Assembly: GCA_024500155.1 (NCBI GenBank)
Contig: CM044857.1
Coordinates: 41,310,001-41,374,000, forward strand
Direction of reading: 5' to 3'
Origin: Chenopodium formosanum
Taxonomy: Eukaryota > Streptophyta > Magnoliopsida > Caryophyllales > Amaranthaceae
Length of the DNA stretch: 64,000 bases
The position numbers were made by a program, and so were the translations under genes. Shown piece by piece: positions 23,927 to 35,134 of the stretch (positions are counted from its first letter, which is position 1; each line of letters opens with the position of its first letter). The notes below the pieces were generated by a model that made no database searches, was not told the DNA's origin, and was given only the letters and a program-made list of their open reading frames with translations.

Positions 23927-24865
23927 ATGAACTTAATTATATTATGAAATTTTTCTAGCTATTAGAAGCATAGAACTTGTGAAATTTTATAACTTAAGAA
24001 AGTTTTTTTTTTCGGAATCTACCTAGTGAAATGGCTTTGTACCAAAATTTTATTAAACTAGAAAAATTTATAAACCTTACCTAGTTACCTCGTCACTTTT
24101 ATAATTTTATATAACAATAATAAGTACAACTACTTGGTAGTTTATATTCTGTATAGTAATACATACTCCCTCTATTCCTACTTATAAAACCTAAAAATAA
24201 ACAAATATTATAGGCTATGGTTACAAACTGATCGAATAAGCATGAACTTTCAAATCTTAATAATATTTTGTAACCGAAAAGATGATTTTTTTTACAGAAA
24301 AATGCAGCTTATGCCATGCCGTCCATGCATGCGTCGTGTCAAGTTTGTATATGTTTCCCTCACTCAAAACTTCCCCGGATTCCCCTCCCTTTTCGAGGGG
24401 TGACATATTTTTGGATATATATCCTGCATGACTCATGAATATGATCAGCTATTCAACTTTATCCTTAAAGATGACACTTTGAATTAGGCCGCCATGTTTG
24501 AATCATTGAATGGGATCATGACATAATCAAGGAGTAGTATTAGTATTCAGTCCATAAAAATTGCTCAAGGAGATTTCAAATTAAAATTAATTGGTGATAA
24601 TAGGAATAATTCCTCTACCTTATAAAATGGCCTAGTATACGTACTTACTGATATGATCAAACAATAAAGCACTTAGATTATTTGTCAACTCATGCTTATT
24701 AGTTATTGCACGATCGAATATTAATACAACATTTGTATTATGATTTGACTATAGTCCTGTGACCTGAGTATGTAATGCTCTAAAAAATATGTTTATATCA
24801 TTCATAAATGAAGGAGAAATATATGTAGGGTTTTATATTGTATTAGGTCAGGTTGAATTAGGTAT
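23927..24865. other. Intergenic, upstream of gene D
   Basis: AT-rich. One Stowaway-like terminus (TACTCCCTCTATTCC) is present near 24,168 without a clear partner. Nothing else was recognised. Confidence 0.5.
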
Positions 24866-25972
24866 CGGAAAAATTGCCACCATTAATCCCAACTTTGCTC
24901 CATCCGCCAATATTAATCTCAACTTTAGTTTATTCCCTATCACTCCCAATTTTGCACCCTATTAATTTTTATCACCCCCAAATGACTTGAAACCGGTTGA
25001 AGAGGTAAACATTGCTGACTTGGGATTACTTGTACACATGTCGCAACCTGGTTGGTTAAAAAGTATAAAAAAAAAAAAATCCCCAACCCTCCCTCAGCCT
25101 TAGCATTGACCACCACCACCAACCTCCCTTCATTAAGCCCCAAGCACCTCAGCTCCTCCCTAACCCAACTCTCGGAACCACCAAGGTGGTCGGAATTAGA
25201 CGGACAAGGCAACAAGGTGGTTGGAATTTGACAGACAAGGCGCAATGTGGTCGAAATTCAACGAGGAAGGGAAAGGGAGTTGGAATCTGGCGTGGAAAAA
25301 CCCTAACCTTTGATCTTCGGCAGCGGCGTAAAGGGATTAGTGTTGGTGGTTGAAATTGGGCTGGTGTTGTTGGCGGAGTTGCAGGTTGGTGTTGTTGGCA
25401 AAGTTGCGAGCTGGTGTTTTTGGTGGAGTTGCGGGCTGGGTTTTGTTGAATGTGCGAATTGCGATGTTGCGGTGGTAGTAGTTTGCAGAATTGCGGTTGA
25501 TGGCTGGTGGCGAATTGAGGTAGTTGGTGGTGAATTAAGGTGGCTGGTGGCGAATAGAGGTGGTGGTAGCTATTGAGTTACGCTGCTTTAGAGGGGGAGG
25601 GGGGTTACAGAAGGTTTTAAGGGGAAAGGGAAGGCTGGTCGGGCCACCACCGGCAACGGAGTATGGGAGGGGGTCTGGCGACGGCCAACGCTCGAGGGGA
25701 CTGGTAAAGGCAGGGGCTGCCACCTGCTGGGGTAGGGATAGGGTTTTAATCTTTTTAAAAAAATTAATTAATTTAATTTTATTTCTGTAAAAAAATTTCA
25801 AACCTATCACGCATCAACACGTGTTTGGTAACCTTCTACATCAGGTTAGATGAGTGGTTGGGGATTATAAAAATTAATAGGGAGCAAAGTTGGGAGTAAT
25901 AGGGAATAAACTGAAGTTGGGATTAATATCGACGGATGGAACAAAGTTATGATTAATGGTAGCAATTTCTCC
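24866..25972. mobile_element. Mutator-like non-autonomous element with long terminal inverted repeats
   Basis: The left arm begins CGGAAAAATTGCCACCATTA and the right arm, reverse-complemented, GGAGAAATTGCTACCATTA. The complementarity extends over at least 110 bp each side. TTAGGTAT flanks the element at 24,858-24,865 and 25,973-25,980 (8-9 bp, Mutator range). The interior (25,080-25,740) is GC-richer than its surroundings and rich in GGTGGT/CCACCA. It could be a captured fragment, but no protein domain is recognised. Confidence 0.75.
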
Positions 25973-26348
25973 TTAGGTATTTTGCTGCCAATCACCTATA
26001 TAATTATATTATCGAGGGAATTATTGAATATTGATGGACACTATATATGTATGTATTGAATATTGATGGGCACTTTGTCACTTATAATTAAAAAAAAATG
26101 TGTAAGTATAACCTTTGCTTGAAAATAGATTTTATGAAGATATTTCCATAACAAACTCTAAATGAAATTAACAAACAAATTGATTCAGGAAAATGATAAT
26201 GTTCCATATCATATATACAATGATATATGCAAACTTTAGAGTTGCATAAATTGAACTATAACCGCCTGGTTACTCATCGTCAACATGTATCATAACCGGA
26301 ATTATATTAGTCTGTGCGTTGCAAGATTTAAATATGTATCTAGTATTG

Positions 26349-28277
26349 TTACATTACACTAAACATAAGAAAAAAGATGACAAAAACACAGGTTTTTATT
26401 GAAATCAAACAGCGACATCCATCACCAGTCTTTATTTGCGGTAAAAAATTTGGAGGTGCAACGGGTGGAACTGAAAGGCTTGATGAAACATCATAGAAAG
26501 GCTCAATACCATATCTCATTTGGCAGTTCGGGTCATTGTGAAGGCTTGTCAATTGGCTACCATTCGCGCATTTAAGCGTATAAGTTAAGGCATCCATTAG
26601 GCACTCCTTACATTGTTCCTTACTAATATCAGGAGTGCATTGCACTAAACAATATATCTTCTGATATTCAAAATAACTCTCTTCTCCTACTCCAAAATAG
26701 CGCGATGAATTTTCTGATGTGGCTTCTTCTATCAACCTTTTGAAGATTGGCTCAATTGTCCGATTCAACATGCCTTCATCGGACAACTTTAATAATCCAC
26801 AGTCAATATATTTAGGCGTGATCTCCATCATTCCAAAAATCGGACGGTTAGCATAACGTAACATGCATTCCTGGCATAAAGAACGATTAGTGAAGCCAAA
26901 TTCTAGTGTAAGATGATCATATACATAGGAAAAAATGGTCGGGGAAAACTATTTTTTTTTTCCAAGCAAAGATTATGGAATATAAAAGTTGTCCCTTGAT
27001 TATTCTCTATAAAAAAGATAGTTATGCATAATTATATGTCTTGTTGTACAACATATAGTCTACAATAATATCCCATATATATTTAATACATGTAGAATGT
27101 CTATATTATGATACTTTAGTCCAAGTTATCCATCTCCAATCAATATTATTATTATCTCACTTAGCTTAATTAATTAAGAAAATTCTAGGCACCTAATTGT
27201 TTACAGGGGCGGAGGGAGGGGGGTTGGGGAGGTTGGTGGAGGCCCGGCCTCCCCGGCCCAGATTTGCAGTCCATGTTTTCAATGCTATAACCCTCTAAAA
27301 TATTTACATATACTATTAAAGAGACATTAATTTTAGTAAATAAGGCTTCTTATGTTGGTTAAGGAGCAATGTTTTTTAATGAGGGAGTTGAGATCGAATC
27401 CTATCGCAAAAAATTTATTTTTATTTTTATTAAGGCTTTGTTTATTCAACTTGGGCATGGGTTTTTTTTTTAAATAAAGATTAATATATTTATATTATTT
27501 AATAAATTTGGCTAATTTTTTGTCAATTGAGTGGAACTTTAGGCTAATTGCTTACATTTAATATGAAATATCAAACTTTTAGGGTTATATGCTAGTTAAT
27601 ATGATAATTATTGTTTTTGTATTGATATCATGAAATCAAAAACAATAGGTTTTTTTTTTTTTTTTTTTAATATAGAAAAGTTAATAAGAGATTGCGGTAA
27701 ATTTTAGTGTTGAATCTTTATTGATGATTTTGCTTTTATGAAAAATCATAGAGTAAAATTTAACTCTTTTTTTTAGTAACAATAAAATATTAGTACATTT
27801 TAATTTTTTCAATTATCTATTAATAATCCGGCCCCCCGGACTTAAAAATCCTGATTGTTTAGTTATTAGATACATCACTATATGATACATGTACATCATA
27901 TGACATACCGCATATATAGTTATAGCCTCTTTTGTGGAGCACATTTGTAAGAGATTATTCGTGGCATCCTCGACGCATTCATGGCATGTTTGGAGTGTAA
28001 GGTCATCACGACAATCATACAAAGCATAGACTTTGTTTGTGGCATCTTCGTCTGTGCCTGCAATGAAGGTTGAGAAGGTATTGGAAGAGGATAAGGAGGT
28101 TAGCTTAGAGAAGGCATTCAAGAGATTAGAGTAATAATCACTTATTTCAGTGTAGTTTCCCTTTGTGTAGTTGCAGTTCCAGCCCAAGTTGTTAGGGCTG
28201 TCCTGACTAGTTGTGGGAGTAACGAGGGTGAGCGTTGTGATGAAAAAGAGAAGAGGGAACATTGTTTGCCAAGCCAT
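26349..28277 (-). CDS. DUF26 cysteine-rich secreted protein, two domains (gene E)
   Basis: Exon 1 is 28,277-27,909 (123 codons) and exon 2 is 26,870-26,349 (173 codons plus stop), with splice sites TATGCG|GTATGT and CAG|GAATGC. Residues 1 to about 24 form a signal peptide. The two DUF26 motifs are DCRDDLTLQTCHEC and CTPDISKEQCKEC. The C-terminus is a hydrophobic stretch (VFVIFFLMFSVM) that runs to the stop, so the protein has no cytosolic tail. A GPI anchor or a weak membrane tail is possible, and simple secretion is the alternative. The 1,038-bp intron hosts a hAT-type element. No frameshift or missing cysteine was noticed. The closest relatives here are D and F. Confidence 0.88.
27204..27853. 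mobile_element. hAT-type element in the intron of gene E
   Basis: It begins CAGGGGCGGAGG and ends TTAAAAATCCTG. The 8-bp target duplication ATTGTTTA lies at 27,196-27,203 and 27,854-27,861. The terminal repeats are short and imperfect. There is no coding capacity. Confidence 0.8.
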
Positions 28278-30159
28278 GAATTTCTAATTTTAAACCATGC
28301 ACTTTTTAGAAATTTGGGGAAATTTACTAACTATCCTTGTAAAGTTTTGCAAAGATATATGACCCTTATTTTTCTATCCATATTTAAGATTCTAGGTTAC
28401 TACATACAATATTATTTTATTTTACATATTATATATTCATTCAGTCAAAGCTAGAAAATTTTGACAAGGACTAGGGTTTAAGCCTTTAACCTCTAGATAG
28501 AATAAATCATTGTCACATACATATGTACGCAGCATTTATATACATAGAATGACAATTTGTTAATTAAGTATATTTGATAGCTATTAGCTAAAATAATTAG
28601 GAAGAAGGATTGGTCACTGGTAGCCTTAATGAAGTTCTGCCCTAGAATAAACCAATAAAAATAAAACAAAAAAGTGCTAAAGCTGAAAATTAGGAAAATG
28701 ATACCTTTTATTCCTTCCATATTGATAGACTTGTCAAACGTTGAATATTAAAATTAAAGCATGAAATGCGACTAAAGAGAAAGACACAACCTACCTTGTC
28801 AATTCTTATATTAATACAGTAATGTTAAGCATTATCATCACCAGCAACATCTTTATTTTTATGTACTACTCATGTAGTTATAACTTATAAGAATTATTTA
28901 TTAAAACAATATATTTTACTAGTTATTTAGATAATATTGTCAAAATAGTTGCATGTAAAGGATAGTGATTGTAATAGAACAAATACATATCTTGGATACA
29001 TCCTCCCCCAAAAAGCTAAGCTCAACTGGCTGATATATATACAAGTAGTTTATTAGTACTTGGGAAAATTTGTACTCCGTATAACCCGAGTATTTAATTT
29101 GTATTATGTACTATTGTACATAACCTTAAAATATTATATGAAGTATACAATTTGTATTATCCATTATTTAATTTAGAAAATATATTTTATAAACAGCTTA
29201 TTCCATGCCGCAGCACAAATGGAGTTTATCTCTGAGATGATGCCCCCTCTTAGTACTTCCCAAGTACACAGATAACTTCTTATGCGTGCACAGAGGTGAG
29301 AAGCTGAGGACGTTATGCATGAGCCATGAGGTAGTCACCACATAATAATATTTTTAAATCTAAAAAATTGAACTAGAATTGGACCCTATTATACTATAAA
29401 TACTATAAGAGGGTTGCTAATTACCGACTGCTTATAGAAATCGTCGTGGAATATTTTACTGTACTCGATAATTTGCTAGTGTACAGATAACAAAATCATT
29501 CATCTTGACTTTTTTTTTCATTAATTTGTGTTGACTTTTTTTTTTTTTTTTTTTTTGAAAGAAGACTATAAACTTTATTATACACACATTAATGTTTAAT
29601 GAAGACCCTCAAGAAATAAAAATAAATTATTCAAGGTATATCCAATCACATACTTCATACAAGCCTAAGATAGTTTCATACTAAAACAGATTGCTAATCA
29701 CGTCAGTGGGGTGATCTATTAGATTTTGTTGTACTAGTCATATGTTTGTCATCTCTTCTCTCCATATAATATAATACTCTGTATTGTAATAAACAAATAA
29801 TTTTGACTTGCAAACATTTCATCTTTCAATTTTGAGATTTAATCAATAGGTTTCATGAATGAAATTGAATTAGATTTTTAAGGTAAAGCTACGACTCTAG
29901 AGATTAAAAAAATGAGGACTTATTAACAAATCGAATGACTACCAAAAAAATAATTAATCAATATAATAGGTTATAAAATCCAAAGAATTGGTCTTGAACA
30001 TGACTAAATTCTACCCAATATAAATTTTTAATATCCATTAGAAATATACATCTAGATGCTATATTGCTATTTATACATGACATTCCTTCTTAATAGTTCT
30101 TATTGCAAAAAAAAATCACATACATCCAAAGTTGTGTAAATCCAACAACAAAACGAACC
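28278..30159. other. Intergenic between divergent genes E and WAK1
   Basis: AT-rich, with a T-run at about 29,536-29,557. This stretch would hold the promoters of both E (minus) and WAK1 (plus). No clear transposon ends or further genes were recognised. Confidence 0.5.
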
Positions 30160-31769
30160 ATGCATGCCTTAGTATCAATAATAAGGACCTATCTAGGTTT
30201 ATTTTTGTTAATCCTACTAAACCGTACCATAATTATTCAAGTAACTTCGGGAACACCAATCACCATGTTTACTGCCCCGGACATCACTAAGCCCAATTGC
30301 CCTAAAAAATGCGGTGACTTAACCATCCCCTACCCATTTGGTGTAGGGTTTGGTGCCGGTTGCTCGAGAAGTCTATGGTATGACATCTTTTGCATGACTT
30401 CTTTCAATCCACCAAAGGCTTTTTTACTTGCAGCCAGTGACAAATATGGAAATGCAGTGGAGATCCTCGACATATCCGAATCTCACATCCGTCTTAGGAA
30501 CCAAGTCCTAAACAAGTGTTTCAATTCAACGGCTGTTATATCCCCTGAATTTTCCGACACTTTGAATTTCAACCTCGTCACAACACTTGTTCCGTACAGT
30601 GTATCAGGTACGCGATGGCAATCAAGTCCATGTAAACTAGCTCATCAAGAGGAAGCATATAGAGCCTACTTCATTCCTCTGTGTTTATAAGTTGTTCTAG
30701 GATCACTTCTTACATTATTTACTCACTTCAATATGACCATCATTTTCGAATACAAATAATAAATAACATTTAGTAGTTTTGTTGGGTGTCATTATATTCA
30801 TCATCTCGGATAACCACACACATTTTAGAAATTTTATATATAATCACCCTTTTTTTTCAAAAGCGTTAAATTTCACCACTTCTGAATAAGAAGTTCCATT
30901 TTTAATTTAAAAATATATACATTGACTTTTCTGCCAAAAATTTCTCTATTAAGGTTTTGGGAGTCATTTTTGTCATTTGAGGTCCAAATTTGAAAAATTA
31001 TATCAGAAATGCTTTTTTTCGTGCTAATAATAATCTCGGTTTGCATAACACGTACAAAATGCAATGAGGCATTTTCAATAACTTTTTTCATATTTTTAAC
31101 CTCAAATCGACTCAAAAGCCAAAGTACCATAATGACCTCTAAAACCTTAATAAAAAGATGTAATAAATTATATACTATGTGTAGGTACCGCCAACAAGTT
31201 GTTCGTTGTGGGGTGTAATGACTCCTCCAATTTCGAATCAACCTTCGATGCCACTCCCTTTGTGATCTCCAATGATCAAGGTACTTCATGTAGTACGTCA
31301 TGCAGCTTCGACGCCAGAAATGTGGCTGCAGGCAAATGCAATGGCAATGGGTGTTGCCAAGCCGTCATTCCTGGGGGAATGAGATCTTATACGTTGAGTT
31401 TCGGTCTCCTCATGAACCATACCTCGACTGTGACATATAATCCTTGTGGGTACTCATTTGTGGCAGACCAAGAAAGCTTCAAATTTCGCGGCATTCCAGA
31501 TCTTAATGACCCCAACTTTGTAAACAGGACAGCGTATGAAGCTCCTTTGGTGCTTGATTGGTTCATAGATAATGATACATGTGCCGATGCTCAACGTGAT
31601 CTTAACTCCTATGCATGTGTGCAAAATACTACTTGTGTCGACGCCATTGATAGTGGTATTGGAGGTTATCGATGCAGTTGTCTTCCTGGTTATGAAGGCC
31701 ATCCATATCTTTCTCCTGGTTGCTCAGGTATATGCACGATACCAACTTCACCCAATGAAAGTTCTATTT

Positions 31770-31814
<45 letters not shown>

Positions 31815-33532
31815 GTATTTTTTCATTCTATATATGGAGTAATAGATAGATTCAAACCTTATTATTTACTCAGTATGTCATATAAGATGGATTTTCTACA
31901 CCTTGGTTAGATCATGAAATTTCCATGAAAAAAAAAATTAAGTTGTTTGAACAAATAATATTTGTATACAATGAAGTCATGAGTAACAATTTTTCAAAAA
32001 TAAAATAAAATAAAATAAAGTCATTATTAACAAAATATTATGTATGGTAATATGTACAAGATTCATGCATTCCTATTTCCTTTTTTTTGTTCAATTTAGA
32101 AATCAAAATGTTGCATTTGCAATTTACTACTGTTGCAAAGAGTGAGATAATTTTTGTTTTGTATTCTTTTAATGTGCATAGATATTAATGAATGCGCGGA
32201 TCCAAGTAGTAGCCCATGCTCTATGATATGCACGAATATACCAGGAAACTACACATGCTCTTGCCCATCAGGATATGCTGGTGATGGTAGAAAACAAGGG
32301 ACGGGTTGCAAACGACAATTCCCTGTAATGAAGGTTGCCTTAGGTACTAATTGTTAAATAGCATGAGCTAACTTCTTTGTTTTACACATTTAGTTATATC
32401 TTTCCACTATTATTAGTAATTCTTTCAGGAAATTACACTTCCATTATTAATGGAAATTATACTTTGTCAACTCACAGGTGTTGGCTTTGGCTCCCTATTT
32501 TTACTCATTGCACTCATTTGGATGATCTTTGCCGGGAAGAGAAGAAGGATTTCAAAAATGAAAGAATTGTTCTTTCAAAAAAATGGAGGTTTGTTGTTGA
32601 ATCAACTAATAACCCCCAATACGCATGATAACATGGAGCAAGTAAAGGTCTTTACTATTGATGAGTTGATGGTGGCCACCAAGAACTTCAAGGAAGAAAG
32701 GATCATTGGTCGAGGTGGCTATGGTACAGTTTATAAGGGATTATTACCAAATAATCAAATTGTTGCAGTTAAGAGATCAAAGTTCATGGATGAGGGTCAA
32801 ATTGAACAATTTATTAATGAGTTGATCCTCCTAGCACGAACAAAACATCCAAATGTGGTACGACTTCTAGGATGTTGTTTGGAGGTTGAAGTCCCATTAT
32901 TAGTCTACGAGTTTATTTCCAATGGCACGTTACATGATCACATTCACAATATAGACGGAGCTTCATGGTATTCTTGGAGCAATTGCTTGCAAATTGCCAT
33001 GGACTTGGCCAATGCACTAGCATATATACATTCAATACCAATAATTCACCGAGACATCAAATCTTCAAACGTCTTACTAGATGATAGTCATACACCAAAA
33101 ATATCCGACTTTGGTGCTTCACGATTGATTCCGTTAAATCACACCCATTTATCCACCGTGGTCCAAGATACACTAGGATATCTAGACCCAGAGTACTTTT
33201 TTTCAAGCCAATTAACCGAGAAAAGTGATGTTTATAGCTTTGGTGTTGTTCTCGCTGAACTCTTAACAAGGACAAGGCCTCTTTTACCGGGGAGGCAAAT
33301 GGACCAAAATTGCAATTTGGCAGCATACTTTATACAATCGATACAAGAAGACAAATTATTCGACATTCTGGACTCTCAATTGATTGTGGAAGCAACTCAA
33401 GAGCAGCTTATCTTCATTGCAAATCTTGTACAACGATGCTTAAGTGTTAAGGGTGATGATAGGCCAACAATGAAGGAAGTCACACTTGATCTAGAAGAAT
33501 TTGTAGAAACTAAAAAGAGAGATAAGAGATAA
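30160..33532 (+). CDS. Wall-associated receptor kinase WAK1, with altered C-terminus
   Basis: Exons 30,160-30,607, 31,185-31,727, 32,182-32,343 and 32,478-33,532 splice to 735 codons. The start at 30,160 (MHALVSI) puts the signal peptide first, as in WAK3. An in-frame ATG 19 codons upstream is less likely. In order the protein has a signal peptide, galacturonan-binding Cys-rich region (CPKKCGDLTIPYPFG), WAK-associated region (YNPCGYSFV), two EGF-like modules (second starts DINECADP), a membrane helix (GSLFLLIALIWMIF) and a Ser/Thr kinase. The kinase shows GRGGYG, VAVKRSK, HRDIKSSN and DFGAS. Two oddities stand out. The activation segment reads VVQDTLGYLDPEY, where WAK2 and WAK3 have VVQG. The last 10 residues come from a solo LTR. 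Family role: pectin or oligogalacturonide sensing at the plasma membrane. Confidence 0.88.
31771..31813 (+). repeat. Poly(A) run of about 43 bp in WAK1 intron 2
   Basis: An uninterrupted A-run that is absent at the equivalent place in WAK2 (about 47,015). No flanking duplication was recognised. Confidence 0.8.
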
Positions 33533-33787
33533 ATATTTCATTAATTGCATTCATTTCTCTACACAAATTCACGGTAATACAAGGCATTATAAATAGCCAA
33601 TGAAAATAACAACCTAAAGCTATATAAGGGGAGGCATGATCACATGATCAACAAAATGCCTAATTATACTCCACCAACGGATACAACTCAACACTACTCA
33701 TCATTAACTCCTAATTTCTAGCCATGTTTAAACCCACAACTACAAACTATACAATTTATTTGACTAATTTGAAGCAATACACCAACA
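33502..33787 (-). mobile_element. Solo LTR inserted in the last codons of WAK1
   Basis: 286 bp, with minus-strand ends TGTTGGTG and TTTCTACA. The 5-bp target duplication GAATT lies at 33,497-33,501 and 33,788-33,792. In WAK2 the site occurs once, as AGAAGAATTATGTAAGC. There is no internal region or second LTR, so it is the product of LTR-LTR recombination. The WAK1 reading frame stops inside it at 33,532. Confidence 0.88.
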
Positions 33788-33792
33788 GAATT

Positions 33793-34299
33793 AAGTAAGC
33801 AACCAACGAACTTGTCTCCAATTGAACGAGAAATGTAATGGCAATATACATGATTACACAACAGGAGGATTAATTGTGTAATCATCAATTACTATTAATG
33901 TTTTTTTTTTAGGACTATTAATTAATTTTCTTTTAATTTGGTTGTTCTTGACATGTTCTCAAGGTGTCTGGTTCTTCACATTTTTCCTAAGGTGTCTTCA
34001 AATCAAATTTGATATCAAACTACGATCGATCTTGCTGAATTTGTGGCGGCCAAAATTTCTGATTCAAAAAATTAAGACACCTTGTTTGAGTAACAAACAA
34101 CAAAACAATGTAACTTGAATTAAAAAAACATGTAAACTCACTATACAGTTCCATAATAAATATCTTTCATTCTTACAATGATGACTTTGCAATGATTCAT
34201 ACGTTAATTGATCATTGTTTTTCAGGCATAGTCATGGTGTCATTCTTGGCTAGGCTATTGCTCGGGGTCGAGTACATTGTTTGCCTCCATAAGTCTCCT
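33793..34299 (+). other. WAK1 3' flank ending in a fragment of the WAK3 3' end
   Basis: It matches 48,673-49,182. The final part (about 34,206-34,299) corresponds to the stop region and last codons of the inverted WAK3, cut off at 34,299. In the left duplication copy only this stub of that neighbour remains. Confidence 0.75.
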
Positions 34300-34576
34300 T
34301 ATTAAATGAGCCAATAGTCCACTTTGTTGGTATGGGAGGACCAAGTTGTGTATGTAGTTGTAGCAGCAATATAATGATATTTAATTTTTTACATTTTACT
34401 TTATACTTCGTTCTTTATCCCTCCATACATATATATATCAAAACGACATTGATGAGTCCTCGAATATACCATTTTCAGAGCGCAAACTAGGATGGTGCCA
34501 CTGTCGTTGGTTGTTTCTTGCACAATCGACACTATTATTTTAAGAAAATTGAACACGTTTAGTATTAAATTATTAT

Positions 34577-34893
34577 TGTTGAAGTTGGTCCTTCAAAGTA
34601 GTAAGTCAAGTCAAGGTTGTTAGTTGGTTCCTATTTTCTAGTATAGCAGTAACTTAGTCGTTGCTTACTTAGTCTAAGGAATAATTACCTATTTTCTTAT
34701 CTAGTTTCTTAATTAAGGATTAGTGGGATAGCCCACCTTCTATTTAGTGTTCCTATTTTTTATATTCAGTTAGTTGCTTTCTTAAGCCTATAAAAGGCCA
34801 CTTGATGTACTTTGTTAATTGCATTGAAGAAAAACAAGTATTTCCCTTTCTATTATATATTCTTTCTTATCCTTTTATTCTCAATACCCAACA
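34577..34893 (+). repeat. 5' LTR of the copia element
   Basis: 317 bp, TGTTGAAG to CCCAACA. It contains a TATA-like CCTATAAAAGG near 34,788, a likely retrotransposon promoter. Confidence 0.93.
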
Positions 34894-34897
34894 AGTT

Positions 34898-34910
34898 TGG
34901 TATCAGAGCA
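34898..34910 (+). promoter_or_regulatory. Primer-binding site of the copia element
   Basis: TGGTATCAGAGCA lies four bases after the 5' LTR and is complementary to the initiator tRNA-Met 3' end. Confidence 0.88.
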
Positions 34911-35134
34911 TTAGAAGCAGAGGACACGTGCAGCTCCTTTTGGCTTCTAAGTCAGGTTTTGTTTTTTATTAAAAAAAAACAAAAAGGAAAAGAAAAGGGA
35001 AAGAGTAAAGTGAGAGAATTCACCTTCCTCAGCCAAACGAGAGAAACACAGTAAGGGAGTGAACCCCTGAACCTCAAAAAAAAAACCCCAAAAAATCCAA
35101 ATTTGCATTTTTTTTAGTTTAATCATAGCCCAAA

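Larger units (their letters stand above)
16948..34299. repeat. Left copy of a segmental tandem duplication (B, D, E, WAK1)
   Basis: Sequence from CCT at 16,948 onward matches 34,297 onward, and the right end (about 31,630-34,299) matches about 46,890-49,182. Near-identical tracts cover gene B versus C and the WAK1 versus WAK2 EGF-kinase part. The middle is diverged. Confidence 0.7.

Noticed and set aside
25310..25790. Several open frames in the Mutator-like element
   Set aside because: They overlap on both strands, are Gly/Val-rich from GGTGGT repeats, and match no family. A captured gene fragment is possible but unsupported.
29500..29560. A further poly(A)-only retroposition around the T-run
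   Set aside because: The flanking TTGACTTTT words are not placed as a clean target duplication, and the T-run itself contributes most of the match.
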